NCBI GenBank assembly: GCA_022652655.1
Contig: JALCRQ010000005.1
Coordinates: 1 to 63,781, forward strand
Origin: Oscillibacter sp.
Lineage (GTDB): Bacteria; Bacillota; Clostridia; Oscillospirales; Oscillospiraceae
Direction: 5' to 3'
Length of the DNA stretch: 63,781 nt
Under the pieces are notes generated by a model. That model was not told the origin of the DNA and searched no databases. It was given only the letters and a program-made list of their open reading frames with translations. Numbering within the stretch: the stretch's first letter is position 1; every line of letters starts with the position of its first letter. The translations under genes were made by a program, and so were the position numbers. Below are positions 8,136-16,463 of the stretch, piece by piece.

Positions 8136-9161
8136 ATGTCCATGGCAAAAGATATCGGCATTGACCTGGGAACCGCGTCGGTTCTGGTCTATGTAAAGGG
8201 AAAGGGCATTGTCCTCAACGAGCCGTCTGTGGTGGCGCTGGATAAAAATACAGGCAAGCTTCTGAAGGTCGGCACGGACGCCCAGGCCATGCTGGGCCGC
8301 ACCCCCGGCAACATTGTGGCGATCCGCCCCCTGCGGGAGGGCGTGATCTCCGACTACGACATGACGGAGCGCATGCTTCGGGAATTTCTCCACAAGGTGG
8401 CGGGATTCCAGTTCTTCAAGCCCCGTGTGATTATCTGCGTCCCCTCCGGCATTACGGAGGTTGAGGAGCGCGCGGTGATCGACGCGGGCATCCAGGCGGG
8501 CGCCCGGAAGGTCTATCTCATTGAGGAGCCTGTGGCGGCCGCCATCGGCGCCGGCATCGACATCACCAAGCCCGACGGGCACATGGTGGTGGATATCGGC
8601 GGCGGCACGGCGGACATCGCCGTGATCTCCCTTTCCGGCGTGGTGGAGTCCACCTCCATCAAGATCGCCGGCGACCAACTCAACGAAGCGGTGGTCAAGT
8701 ATATGCGCCGGAAGCACAACCTGCTCATCGGCGAGCGCACCGCCGAGGAAATGAAGATTCAGATCGGCTGCGTGTTCCCCAAGGACGAGGAGGAGAGCAT
8801 GGACGTCAAGGGCCGGTGCCTGCTCACGGGCCTGCCCAAGGTGATCTCCGTCACCTCCACCGAGATGATGGACGCCTTTGAAGAGCCGGTGGAGCGCATT
8901 GTGGAGGCCATCCACTCCGTGCTGGAGCGCACACCCCCCGAGCTGGTGGCGGACATCTCCGTCAACGGCATTGTGATGACCGGCGGCGGAAGCCTGGTGT
9001 CGGGCTTTGACAAGCTGATTACCGCCCGTACCGGCATCCACACCGCTATCGCGGACGACGCGATCTCCTGCGTGGCGCTGGGCACCGGCAAAAGCCTGGA
9101 GGAGCTTAACAGCATGCAGGACGGCACCATGAATCTCAGCCGCCGCAAGCAGATGAACTGA
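8136..9161 (+). CDS. mreB: Rod shape-determining protein MreB/Mbl family
   Basis: A 341-residue actin-fold protein. It shows the phosphate-1 motif IGIDLGTASVLVY at about residues 7-19, the phosphate-2 region VVDIGGGTADIAVISL near 150-165, and the adenosine motif MTGGGSLVSGF near 288. MreB/Mbl forms membrane-associated filaments that direct lateral peptidoglycan synthesis. I chose ATG at 8136 with AAAGGA about nine bases upstream; ATG at 8142 is possible. The gene stands alone without mreC/mreD, as for mbl or mreBH in Bacillus, so assignment to a specific paralogue is not possible from this sequence. It has its own promoter and terminator. Confidence 0.92.
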   Translation: MSMAKDIGIDLGTASVLVYVKGKGIVLNEPSVVALDKNTGKLLKVGTDAQAMLGRTPGNIVAIRPLREGVISDYDMTERMLREFLHKVAGFQFFKPRVIICVPSGITEVEERAVIDAGIQAGARKVYLIEEPVAAAIGAGIDITKPDGHMVVDIGGGTADIAVISLSGVVESTSIKIAGDQLNEAVVKYMRRKHNLLIGERTAEEMKIQIGCVFPKDEEESMDVKGRCLLTGLPKVISVTSTEMMDAFEEPVERIVEAIHSVLERTPPELVADISVNGIVMTGGGSLVSGFDKLITARTGIHTAIADDAISCVALGTGKSLEELNSMQDGTMNLSRRKQMN

Positions 9162-9175
9162 ATAACAGAATCGGA

Positions 9176-9214
9176 AAGGCCCGCCGGACAGCTGTCCGGC
9201 GGGCCTTCTTTTAT
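9176..9214 (+). terminator. Intrinsic terminator after mreB
   Basis: A perfect 32-bp GC-rich palindrome (9176-9207) followed by CTTTTATTCTTTTT on the plus strand. It also lies at the end of the converging AAA-ATPase gene, but the T-rich tail favours the mreB direction. Confidence 0.85.
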
Positions 9215-10338
9215 TCTTTTTCACCCGACTGCGCGGGGCCGTGCCCGTCCTCCGGGGGGCGGCCCTCCGCCGCCAGCACGTCCGCCGCGGTGATGTGCAT
9301 GAGATCCTCCCGGCTCACCTGCTCCAGCGCGGCCAGGCGGTTGGCCTGGTGCACTAGAATCCGCTCAAAGAGGTTGCGCACCCCCCGGGCGTTGCCGAAG
9401 GAGACGGCGTTTCCACTCTCCTCCGCAATCCAGTCCCGCACCAGCGCCTCCGCCCGGTCCTCCAGGGTGTAGCAGCCCTTTTTGCACTGCTGGGCGAAGA
9501 TCTGCGCCATCTCCTCCGGCGTGTAGTCGTCAAAGTGCAAAAAGCGGTTGAACCGGGACTCCAGCCCGGGATTGGAGTGGATGAAATCCTCCATCAGCCC
9601 GTCGTACCCCGCCGCAATGACCACCAGATCGTCCCGGTGATCCTCCATGGCCTTGAGCAGCGTGTCGATGGCCTCCTGACCGAAATCGTTCTCCGCCCGG
9701 CCGTTGAGTGCGTAGGCCTCGTCGATAAACAGCACGCCCCCCAGCGCCGAGTCCACAACCCGGCTGGTTTTGATGGCGGTCTGTCCCACGTAGCCCGCCA
9801 CCAGGCCGCTGCGGTCCACCTCCACCAGCTGCCCCCGGGAGAGAATCCCCAGGGAGTGGTAGATCCGGGCCATCAGCCGGGCCACGGTGGTCTTGCCGGT
9901 GCCGGGATTGCCGGAGAACACCATGTGCAGCGAGAGATCCGCCGTGGGAAGGCCGTTGTCCCGGCGCAGCTTGCAGACCGTCACCAGGCTGATGAGGTTT
10001 TTGACCTCCTTCTTGATGGCGGTGAGGCCGATATAGCTGTCCAGCTCCGCCTGGAGGTCCTCCATTTTTTCCGGGGGCTTGGCCGGAGCCGCGGGCGTGC
10101 CGGTATCGTCGCTGCCGGTGGAGGAGGCTGTGGGGCCGGCTTTGTCCGGCGAACCGCCGGCGGATTTGCCGGAGGGAGCGTCCTGCCCGTCTCCGGAGGG
10201 GCCCACCTTCAGAGGCTGGATGGGCTGCCCCCAGAAATCCGTGCCCATGCGGCTGAGATTGTTCTCCGTCATGGTGCGGATGACGTCCAGCTGCTGGAGG
10301 ATGATCTGATCTTTTTTGCTGACATTCTTCTGATCCAT
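9211..10338 (-). CDS. AAA+ ATPase, CbxX/SpoVK family
   Basis: A 375-residue protein. The first 100 residues are low-complexity and rich in Pro, Ser, Gly and Asp. The AAA+ core then has Walker A GNPGTGKTT near residue 145, Walker B GGVLFIDEAYAL near 203, and a sensor/arginine-finger region NPGLESRFNRFLHF. This core matches CbxX/CfqX and Bacillus SpoVK, a mother-cell sporulation ATPase; the long disordered N terminus is unlike SpoVK itself. The start at 10338 has GAGGG eight bases upstream; an in-frame ATG two codons earlier is too close to it. It follows the Gx gene by 11 bp and is the last gene of the apbE operon, so a role tied to that operon rather than sporulation is possible. Confidence 0.8.
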   Translation of the reverse strand: MDQKNVSKKDQIILQQLDVIRTMTENNLSRMGTDFWGQPIQPLKVGPSGDGQDAPSGKSAGGSPDKAGPTASSTGSDDTGTPAAPAKPPEKMEDLQAELDSYIGLTAIKKEVKNLISLVTVCKLRRDNGLPTADLSLHMVFSGNPGTGKTTVARLMARIYHSLGILSRGQLVEVDRSGLVAGYVGQTAIKTSRVVDSALGGVLFIDEAYALNGRAENDFGQEAIDTLLKAMEDHRDDLVVIAAGYDGLMEDFIHSNPGLESRFNRFLHFDDYTPEEMAQIFAQQCKKGCYTLEDRAEALVRDWIAEESGNAVSFGNARGVRNLFERILVHQANRLAALEQVSREDLMHITAADVLAAEGRPPEDGHGPAQSGEKE

Positions 10339-10349
10339 AGCCATGGCCC

Positions 10350-10862
10350 TCACGATCTTTTGAACTGGGCGCGGTCCAGCGCCCGAAAGAGCAGGGAAGC
10401 GAGAAATCCGGTCAGCGTGCCGGTGAGAAGGGAGACAGCCAGCAGCACCGGGAGGTAGGCCAGGGGCGCGGCGCCCCCCAGCACCAGCATGGCGGCGGCC
10501 ACCTGGCCGCAGTTGTGGGCCGCGGCGCCGCCCATGGAGACCCCGTAGAGGGAGAGACCGGGGCAGAGCGACAGGACGGACATCACCCCCAGGGCGGTGA
10601 GCCCTCCCAGCAGGGAAAAGAGGAGGGCGCTGAGATTCCCTGCGAACATGGCGCCCAGCAGGCACCGGGCCACGAGGATTAAAAGCGCCTGGCCGGGGCC
10701 CAGGGCATAGAGGGCGAACACCGTGACCAGATTGGCAAGCCCCAGCTTGATGCCCGGCAGGGGAATGACGGCGGTCAGCGGGAAAAACGATTCAAAATAG
10801 CTGAGGGCCAGCGCCAGCGCCGTCAGCACGGCGCAGAGAGTCAGTTTTCTTGTGGTTTTCAC
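10350..10862 (-). CDS. Gx transporter family / heptaprenyl diphosphate synthase component I-like membrane protein
   Basis: A 170-residue membrane protein with five to six hydrophobic helices. It shows the signature PGIKLGLANLVTVFAL at about 40-55 and GCLLGAMFAGN/SLLGGL-like motifs of the Gx family, often annotated as heptaprenyl diphosphate synthase component I. The fold is that of ECF S-component-like membrane proteins, and the true substrate is unsettled. Start GTG at 10862 with GGGGGG upstream. In Gram-positives this family recurs beside apbE and NusG-II genes in loci for flavin- and quinone-linked electron transfer. The same trio is seen here within 1.9 kb. Confidence 0.85.
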   Translation of the reverse strand: MKTTRKLTLCAVLTALALALSYFESFFPLTAVIPLPGIKLGLANLVTVFALYALGPGQALLILVARCLLGAMFAGNLSALLFSLLGGLTALGVMSVLSLCPGLSLYGVSMGGAAAHNCGQVAAAMLVLGGAAPLAYLPVLLAVSLLTGTLTGFLASLLFRALDRAQFKRS

Positions 10863-10873
10863 GCCGCCGCCCC

Positions 10874-11284
10874 CTATCCGATGACGGCGTCCACGCCGCC
10901 GCCGTCCGCCGCCGTCAGCTGGATGGAGATCCGGGCGGGGAGACATACGATGCTCCGCCCCGGCGCGTCGATCAGACCGGTGCGGACGCAGTCCTGATTG
11001 GGGCAGTCGGCGGAGACGACCTGCGCCCCGGACGGGGAAAAACGCACTGTCAGCGTGTGGCCGCTGCCGTGGTAGACGCGGGTCTCCGGCTTGGGGAGCG
11101 CAGAGAGCTCCACCCGGTCGGTCTCCTGACCGCCCACGCAGACCACGGCGGTCAGGCCGCTTCCGGACGTCCCGGCGGACGCCCGGCCCCAGAGCGCCGC
11201 GCCCAGCGCCGCGGCGGCCAGCACGATGACGGCCGCTACCAGGAGATCCCGGGGATCAGGACGCAGTTTTGCGGATCGTCTCAT
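10874..11284 (-). CDS. NusG domain II-containing membrane-anchored protein
   Basis: A 136-residue protein with an N-terminal membrane anchor (about residues 15-36, LLVAAVIVLAAAALGAALW) and a C-terminal extracytoplasmic domain. That domain has GSGHTLTVRFSPSGAQVVSADCPNQDCVRTG-type spacing; the DCPNQDC cysteine pair is typical of the NusG-II family. Function is unknown; it travels with apbE and Gx genes. The start ATG at 11284 lies inside the 3' end of apbE (29-bp overlap), which implies translational coupling. It ends in TAG, a useful internal control for the TAG codon discussed at 34834. Confidence 0.85.
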   Translation of the reverse strand: MRRSAKLRPDPRDLLVAAVIVLAAAALGAALWGRASAGTSGSGLTAVVCVGGQETDRVELSALPKPETRVYHGSGHTLTVRFSPSGAQVVSADCPNQDCVRTGLIDAPGRSIVCLPARISIQLTAADGGGVDAVIG

Positions 11285-12323
11285 AGGAATAGCCGGCTCC
11301 CTTCTCCTGGCTGAACCCATCGCTCAGCCCGTCGGTAATCAGCACCCGCCCGTCATCGGTGACCAGCACCAGATCAAACGAATAACCGCCGCTGCGCCAG
11401 AATTCCACCGCTTTTTCCGCCCCCATGACGAACAGCGCGGTGGAAAAGGCGTCGCACATGGTGCCGCTTCCCCCGACGGAGCCCTCGGCGTCATTGGCGG
11501 AGGCCACCACCGTCACGGAGGTGAGTCCGCTCTCCGCGGGATAGCCGGTGGCGGGATCAATGATGTGGTGATACCGCTTGCCGTCCTGCTCAAAATACCG
11601 CTGATAGCCGCCGGAGGTCACGGCGAAGGCGTCCGTCAGCTTCAGGACACCCACATAGCCGGAGCTGTTTTTCGGATCCTGTATCGCCACCCGCCAGGCG
11701 CTGCCGTCCGGTTTTTTGCCCCGGACGTAGACATTGCCGCCCAGGGAGATCATGCCGGAGGTCACGCCTGCGTCCTCAAAGACAGCGGCCACGCGGTCGG
11801 AGGCATAGCCCTTGGCAATGCCTCCCAGATCCACGCTCTGGCCCGCCCCAAGCAGCACCTGAGCGCCGGAGGCCGTGAGCTCCACGCCGATTTTGGAAGA
11901 ATCCACCCGGGTCAGCAGCGCCGAAAGCTCCGCCTGAGAGGGGACGCGGTAGGCGTCCGCGGTGAAGCCCCAGGCGGAGACCACCGGCGCCACGGTGACG
12001 TCGAAAGCACCGCCGGTGGCGGCGGAATAGGCGCGGGCCTCCAGCAGCAGCTGCCCCACCTCGGCGGAGACAGCCGCGGGCTTTCCGGCGGAGCGGTTTA
12101 AAAGGGAGATCTCGCTGTCCGCCCGGGTGCGGGAGAGCAGCGCCTCCAGGCGCGTGATCTCTTTTTTGGAGGCGTCCAGGGCGGCTTCGCCGTTTTTGCC
12201 GCAGGCGGTGAGCTCCATCACGGTGTCCATGGCGAACAGCTCCGCCGACGACTGGCGCGTCCCGCATCCCGCAAGACCCGTCAGCGCCGCGGCGCAGAGA
12301 AAAAGAGCGAGGATTCGTTTCAT
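11256..12323 (-). CDS. apbE: FAD:protein FMN transferase (ApbE), lipoprotein
   Basis: A 355-residue protein with a lipoprotein signal peptide (LTGLAGC, lipid-modified Cys at about 20). It shows the ApbE signatures AMDTVMEL near residue 31, DLGGIAKGYASD near 167 and HHIIDPATGYP near 250, followed by a GTMCDAFSTALFVMG motif. The family transfers FMN from FAD onto a Ser/Thr of target proteins outside the membrane. No FMN-binding substrate protein is visible in the window. It is the first gene of a leftward operon with NusG-II, Gx and an AAA ATPase. Confidence 0.93.
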   Translation of the reverse strand: MKRILALFLCAAALTGLAGCGTRQSSAELFAMDTVMELTACGKNGEAALDASKKEITRLEALLSRTRADSEISLLNRSAGKPAAVSAEVGQLLLEARAYSAATGGAFDVTVAPVVSAWGFTADAYRVPSQAELSALLTRVDSSKIGVELTASGAQVLLGAGQSVDLGGIAKGYASDRVAAVFEDAGVTSGMISLGGNVYVRGKKPDGSAWRVAIQDPKNSSGYVGVLKLTDAFAVTSGGYQRYFEQDGKRYHHIIDPATGYPAESGLTSVTVVASANDAEGSVGGSGTMCDAFSTALFVMGAEKAVEFWRSGGYSFDLVLVTDDGRVLITDGLSDGFSQEKGAGYSYETIRKTAS

Positions 12324-12373
12324 GCGGTTTCCCTCCGGTGCAAAGTTTCCAATGCCGGAAAAATTTCATCCCC

Positions 12374-12402
12374 AGTATAGCACCTTTTCCCCGGCTTCAC
12401 AA
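12374..12402 (-). promoter_or_regulatory. Sigma-A promoter of the apbE operon
   Basis: Minus strand: TTGTGA (12397-12402), 17-base spacer, TATACT (12374-12379), about 50 bases before the apbE ATG. Confidence 0.65.
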
Positions 12403-12436
12403 CAAAAACCCCGGAGCCGTTCCACACGGTTCTGCT

Positions 12437-12465
12437 TGCAAAAGGGGCACGGGCCTGTTATAATC
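12437..12465 (+). promoter_or_regulatory. Sigma-A promoter upstream of the membrane protein at 12547
   Basis: TTGCAA (12437-12442), 17-base spacer, TATAAT (12460-12465). The 12 bases around the -35 element are identical to those of the mreB promoter at 7921. Confidence 0.75.
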
Positions 12466-12546
12466 AGTTGGTGTGCTACAATCATGAAACGTCTTTGCGC
12501 CCAGGGAGAGCGTTCCAAAGCGAATTTACCTTGGAGGTCGCAGTCA

Positions 12547-13320
12547 ATGGCTCAAAAACCCAACAACAATCAGAAATTCCCCCGCAATACCCGGAAAAAT
12601 GAAACCTGGAACTCAGCCATGACCATCCTGCTGGCCGGCTGTGCTGCCGAGGCCTACCTGCTGCTGATCCGCAGATTCTATATCTACGGCAATGTCGATC
12701 AGGTTCTTGGCTGGGACAGCGGATTACGGATCGCCATCTACGCGGGGCTGGCCGTGCTGGCCGCCGGCGCGATTCTGCTTTTGACGTCCCGAGACAGGGC
12801 CCGGATGCGTCTGCCGGGCTGGATTTTGCTGGGCGCCGGCGCCTTTGCCGCGCTGGCCGGCTGGATTTCCATCACCTTCTACGCCACCGCCGTGGGTTTC
12901 CTCTGCGTGGCGGTTCCCGCGGCTATGCTGCTGGGCATCCTGTGGAGCCTGTATGACCGGGAGTGCGCATGGGCGCTGACCATCCTGGGCGGCGACCTGA
13001 TGGCGCTGTGGCTCTGCCGCAGGGGCCTTCGCAGCGAGGTCTGGCATCTTCCGATCCTCATCGGCGCCGTGGCGGCCATCGCGCTGTGTGCGGCTGCCGT
13101 CGCGGTATTCTACCGGGCGGACCGGAATCACGGCATGGTGGGCAAGCTCCGCCTGCTCCCCGCCAAAGGAGACCCGCTGGTGATCTATATTGCCTGCGGC
13201 GTGTCGGCGGTGACCATCGCGGCGGCCATCTTCAGCGTAGCACTGGCCTATTACGCCATGTGGGCGGTGGCGGTGCTGGTCTTTGCCGTGGCGGCGTACT
13301 ACACCGTGCGCCAGCTCTGA
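12547..13320 (+). CDS. Conserved-looking polytopic membrane protein, function unknown
   Basis: A 257-residue protein whose first 25 residues are polar and Asn/Lys-rich, followed by about eight transmembrane helices. I do not recognise the family. Seen: a first helix at about 27-45, short charged loops, and a last helix ending in YTVRQL at the C terminus. Start ATG at 12547 has GGAGG ten bases upstream. It is a single-gene unit with a consensus promoter about 80 bases upstream and a strong terminator downstream. Confidence 0.8.
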   Translation: MAQKPNNNQKFPRNTRKNETWNSAMTILLAGCAAEAYLLLIRRFYIYGNVDQVLGWDSGLRIAIYAGLAVLAAGAILLLTSRDRARMRLPGWILLGAGAFAALAGWISITFYATAVGFLCVAVPAAMLLGILWSLYDRECAWALTILGGDLMALWLCRRGLRSEVWHLPILIGAVAAIALCAAAVAVFYRADRNHGMVGKLRLLPAKGDPLVIYIACGVSAVTIAAAIFSVALAYYAMWAVAVLVFAVAAYYTVRQL

Positions 13321-13347
13321 GCCCTGCCAACCCGGAAAAGCTGATTG

Positions 13348-13386
13348 AAAAAAGGACGGACATCCGAAGATGTCCGTCCTTTTTGT
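13348..13386. terminator. Bidirectional terminator between the 12547 gene and pfkA
   Basis: A 15-bp stem (13350-13364 / 13369-13384) capped by a CGAA loop, with A-run before and T-run after. It lies between convergent genes. Confidence 0.88.
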
Positions 13387-13429
13387 GCTGCGCTTCCGCC
13401 CTGCGGGCCCTTCCGGCAATCCGGCCCGC

Positions 13430-14515
13430 TCAGTCTCCGAAAAAGATGCCCACGTCCCGGGCGGTTTGAATGAGGGGATGATCCGCCGGCAGGAACTTGG
13501 TGCGGCTGGCGGCGTCCTCCAGGGGGACGGCGACGATGGAGCCCTTCTGGATGCCCACCATACAGCCGTAGCGCTTTTCCTGAATCAGCCGCGCCGCGGC
13601 TGTGCCGAACTGCGTGGCCAGCACCCGGTCGAAGGGGCAGGGAGGGCCGCCCCGCTGATAGTGCCCCGGCACCGTGACCCGGGTCTCCTGGCCCGTGAGC
13701 TTTTCCAGTTCACTGGCCAGGTGGTAGGAGATGGTGGAGTGGCCCGCCGCCTCCTTGACCCGCCGCCGCTCCTCCTCGGAGAGGGACTTGTCGGTGACGG
13801 AGACCGCCCCCTCCGCCACGGCGATGATGCTGTAATTCCGGCCGTGTTTCCGGCGGTATTCGATGGCGGAGAGAATTTTCGGAAGATCGTAGGGGATCTC
13901 GGGAATGAGAATAATGTCCGCGCCGGAGGCGATGCCCGCGTGCAGCGTCAGCCAGCCGGCGTCCCGGCCCATCAGCTCCACCAGAAAGATGCGGCTGTGG
14001 GAGCTGGCGGTGGAATGGATGTAGTCGATGACGTTGGAGCCGATATCCACCGCGCTTTGAAAGCCGAAGGTGGTGTCCGTGCCCCAGATGTCGTTGTCGA
14101 TGGTTTTGGGCAGCGTGATGACGTTCATGCCCGCGTCCATCAGGAGCTTGGCGCTTTTCTGAGTGCCGTTGCCGCCCATAATCACCAGACAGTCCAGATT
14201 CAGGCGGTTGTATGTATCCAGCATGGCGGGCATGAGATCGTTGCCGTCCTCGTCCACAATGGCCTTGCCCGGAATGTAGCGCTGACGTGAGGTGCCCAGA
14301 ATCGTGCCGCCCTCCATCAAAATCCCGGAAAAGTCTTTGTCCTCCATGAATTTGTAATCGCCCTCGATCAGTCCGCGGTAGCCGTCGAACATGCCGATCA
14401 GCTCCACATTGTCCAGATACCGCCGAAGGGCCTTGCCCACGCCGCGGATGGCCGCGTTCAGCCCCTGGCAGTCGCCGCCGCTGGTGATCAGTCCAACCCG
14501 GGTTCCCCGCTTCAT
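13430..14515 (-). CDS. pfkA: 6-phosphofructokinase family (donor uncertain)
   Basis: A 361-residue phosphofructokinase. It shows GLITSGGDCQGLNAAIRG at the N terminus, MGGNGTQ near residue 112 and PKTIDNDI near 130, followed by the substrate motif GRDAGWL near 175 and a GHYQRGG motif. Family knowledge: ATP-dependent PfkA normally has Gly in PGTIDND. Lys at that place (PKTIDND) is found in PPi-dependent and some group III enzymes, while Gly after the Asn in GGNGT is ATP-like. The phosphoryl donor therefore cannot be decided. GGAG lies eight bases before the ATG at 14515. It stands alone with its own promoter. Confidence 0.9.
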   Translation of the reverse strand: MKRGTRVGLITSGGDCQGLNAAIRGVGKALRRYLDNVELIGMFDGYRGLIEGDYKFMEDKDFSGILMEGGTILGTSRQRYIPGKAIVDEDGNDLMPAMLDTYNRLNLDCLVIMGGNGTQKSAKLLMDAGMNVITLPKTIDNDIWGTDTTFGFQSAVDIGSNVIDYIHSTASSHSRIFLVELMGRDAGWLTLHAGIASGADIILIPEIPYDLPKILSAIEYRRKHGRNYSIIAVAEGAVSVTDKSLSEEERRRVKEAAGHSTISYHLASELEKLTGQETRVTVPGHYQRGGPPCPFDRVLATQFGTAAARLIQEKRYGCMVGIQKGSIVAVPLEDAASRTKFLPADHPLIQTARDVGIFFGD

Positions 14516-14553
14516 AATCAGAACTCCTTCCAAAAGAAAACGTTTACCTTGCT

Positions 14554-14582
14554 ATCATAGAGGATTTTTTTCCATTCGTCAA
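14554..14582 (-). promoter_or_regulatory. Sigma-A promoter of pfkA
   Basis: Minus strand: TTGACG (14577-14582), 17-base A-rich spacer, TATGAT (14554-14559), about 40 bases before the start codon. Confidence 0.75.
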
Positions 14583-14603
14583 GACAAAAGGCGCGGCCCG
14601 GGC

Positions 14604-16403
14604 TCAGGTGTAGAAAAAGAGAAGCTTTTTGTGGGGCGAGGTGAGGGCCTCCGGCTGAATGGTCATGCGGATCTCAAAGGCCCGCCGCCAGGGGAAGGAG
14701 TAGTCGGAGAGCGTCAGCCCGCCCCAGCCCCGGAGGGTATACGGGCGCAGGGAGACGATCAGATTGCTGTGGGAAAAACTTTTCAGCGCGGCCCCGGTGC
14801 TCTCCGCCATGCCGGACTCCAGCTTCGCCTGGACGGCGGAGGCGTCCACCTCCGGCGTGCAGAAGTTGTTGGCGTTGCCGCCCAGATCGTCCCGCACGTA
14901 GGCAATGAGATCGTCCCGGACGGTATTTTTATAGCAGAAGTCCTTGAGGACGCTGTCCGCCAGGGAGCGGAGAAACGCCGCGTTGGCCTCCGTGTCGCCG
15001 CCGTTTCCATTTTGCAGCCAGACGTACCGGGATATTCCGTGGGAGAGGGCGGTGCCGGTGACGATGGCCATGTCCAGAAAACCGGAGTAGCCCAGAAGCC
15101 AGCCGGGATCGCACTCTTTTACCAGCGCGTCGTGGAAGGCCGTGCCGTAGGCGCCGTTGGAGGCGTCGATGAGGATGGTGGGGCGCTGCTGCTTCTCATT
15201 TTCGTTGAGCTGCGCGATCAGCGCCTGCCAGTAGCTTGGGGCCTTATTTCCGTCCCTGGGCTGGGTCAGTACCAGCACCTGCAGCTCGGCCTCGGCGCGT
15301 TTGTCCGTCCGGGTCATGCCGAAGAAATCCAGATGCTCGTCCACCAGCTCCCCCAGAGGGCGGTAGTCGTAGTCGCAGGCAGCCCGGTCCTCCGTGCCGC
15401 CGAAATAATCCGTGTGAACCAGAATGGGCTGCCAGGCATATTGCTGAAGATACCCTTTTGCCACGGCTTTGAAGCCCAGATCATCCACGCCGGAGAGCAG
15501 GGCGTCGCCGGCGCGCAGCCCGCGGCGCAGCAGGGCGATCTCGTTTTTCTGGATGGAATCCTCGGCGGAGGAGTCGTCGATCCCCACCAGCAGGTGAAAA
15601 TTCTCATAGCCCGGGCCGGACAGGATCCGCTCCGCCTCGGCGGAGAGCTGCAGCTTGCGCTCCCGGGAGGCCAGGTAGTTCCGCACCGCGCCCTCCGGCA
15701 GAGGGGTGTCGGAGCTGCACGCGATGAGCCGGCCGTCCGTGCCCAGGGCGTAGTCGGCGGCAACGCGCTCCACCGTCAGATTGGCTCCGGAGAGGGCGGG
15801 CCGGGGGGCCATGCCGTATGTCCGCAGGGCGTTGTACTCATTGAGCCCGAAGCCGTTGTAGCCGGTGGTGGGGGCCAGGCGCATCACCGAATCCAGCAGC
15901 CACACCGTGTTGCGGGGGTCGGCGGAAAGCGATTTCAGCAGCTCCTCCAGCAGGGCGGCTTCCGTCAGCTCTGTTCCGTCCGCCAGGGCGACCGGGTTTT
16001 CCCCCTGCATGGCCCGGGAATTTACCAGTCCGCCGGAGAGCAGCTGATCCAGGGAGAGAATGTACCGGTGGCAGCCGGCCTTCTCCTGCTCCAGCACCCA
16101 CTCGTACAGGGCGGCGCGGTCGCCGTACCGGGTGCCGTTTTGATTGAGGGGCTGGCCGTCCAGCTTCGTGGCGTACAGGCCGCTCTCCGGCATCTCCAGC
16201 GTATAACCCAGAGAGCGGGCCAGATAGTCCACCCGCTCCACATTGTCGGGCCGGTCGTCCAGCGGCACATAGGCAATGACGCCGTTGTCCGGCGTGGGCG
16301 CGGCTCCGCTGCCGCAGGCGGAACTGCCTCCGCCTGCGGCGCACCCGGCCAGAAGGCAGAGCGCCAGCAGAGCGGAGAGCAGGGAAAAGCCTTTGTTGTT
16401 CAT
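14604..16403 (-). CDS. DUF4127 family lipoprotein
   Basis: A 599-residue exported lipoprotein: signal peptide with LLAGC and a Cys at about 21, then a Gly/Ser linker. The mature part opens with VIAYVPLDDRPDN, the hallmark of DUF4127, followed by LSLDQLLSGGLVNSR near residue 115 and a WLQNGNGGDTEANAAFLR segment. DUF4127 proteins are secreted or membrane-associated and uncharacterised; conserved Asp/His residues suggest a hydrolase-like fold but no activity is known to me. ATG at 16403 has AGGAG upstream. It follows ybaB in the same direction with a hairpin between, so it may be only partly co-transcribed with dnaX-ybaB. Confidence 0.85.
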   Translation of the reverse strand: MNNKGFSLLSALLALCLLAGCAAGGGSSACGSGAAPTPDNGVIAYVPLDDRPDNVERVDYLARSLGYTLEMPESGLYATKLDGQPLNQNGTRYGDRAALYEWVLEQEKAGCHRYILSLDQLLSGGLVNSRAMQGENPVALADGTELTEAALLEELLKSLSADPRNTVWLLDSVMRLAPTTGYNGFGLNEYNALRTYGMAPRPALSGANLTVERVAADYALGTDGRLIACSSDTPLPEGAVRNYLASRERKLQLSAEAERILSGPGYENFHLLVGIDDSSAEDSIQKNEIALLRRGLRAGDALLSGVDDLGFKAVAKGYLQQYAWQPILVHTDYFGGTEDRAACDYDYRPLGELVDEHLDFFGMTRTDKRAEAELQVLVLTQPRDGNKAPSYWQALIAQLNENEKQQRPTILIDASNGAYGTAFHDALVKECDPGWLLGYSGFLDMAIVTGTALSHGISRYVWLQNGNGGDTEANAAFLRSLADSVLKDFCYKNTVRDDLIAYVRDDLGGNANNFCTPEVDASAVQAKLESGMAESTGAALKSFSHSNLIVSLRPYTLRGWGGLTLSDYSFPWRRAFEIRMTIQPEALTSPHKKLLFFYT

Positions 16404-16421
16404 CGTTTTCTCCTATTAAAA

Positions 16422-16451
16422 CGGCCCGCATGGGGTTTACCATGCGGGCCG
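16422..16451 (-). terminator. Hairpin between ybaB and the DUF4127 gene
   Basis: A 12-bp stem (16422-16433 / 16440-16451) with a six-base loop, followed on the minus strand by TTTTAATAGGA. It may be a partial terminator or an attenuator that lowers expression of the downstream lipoprotein. Confidence 0.6.
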
Positions 16452-16463
16452 CCTCGTTCCTGT

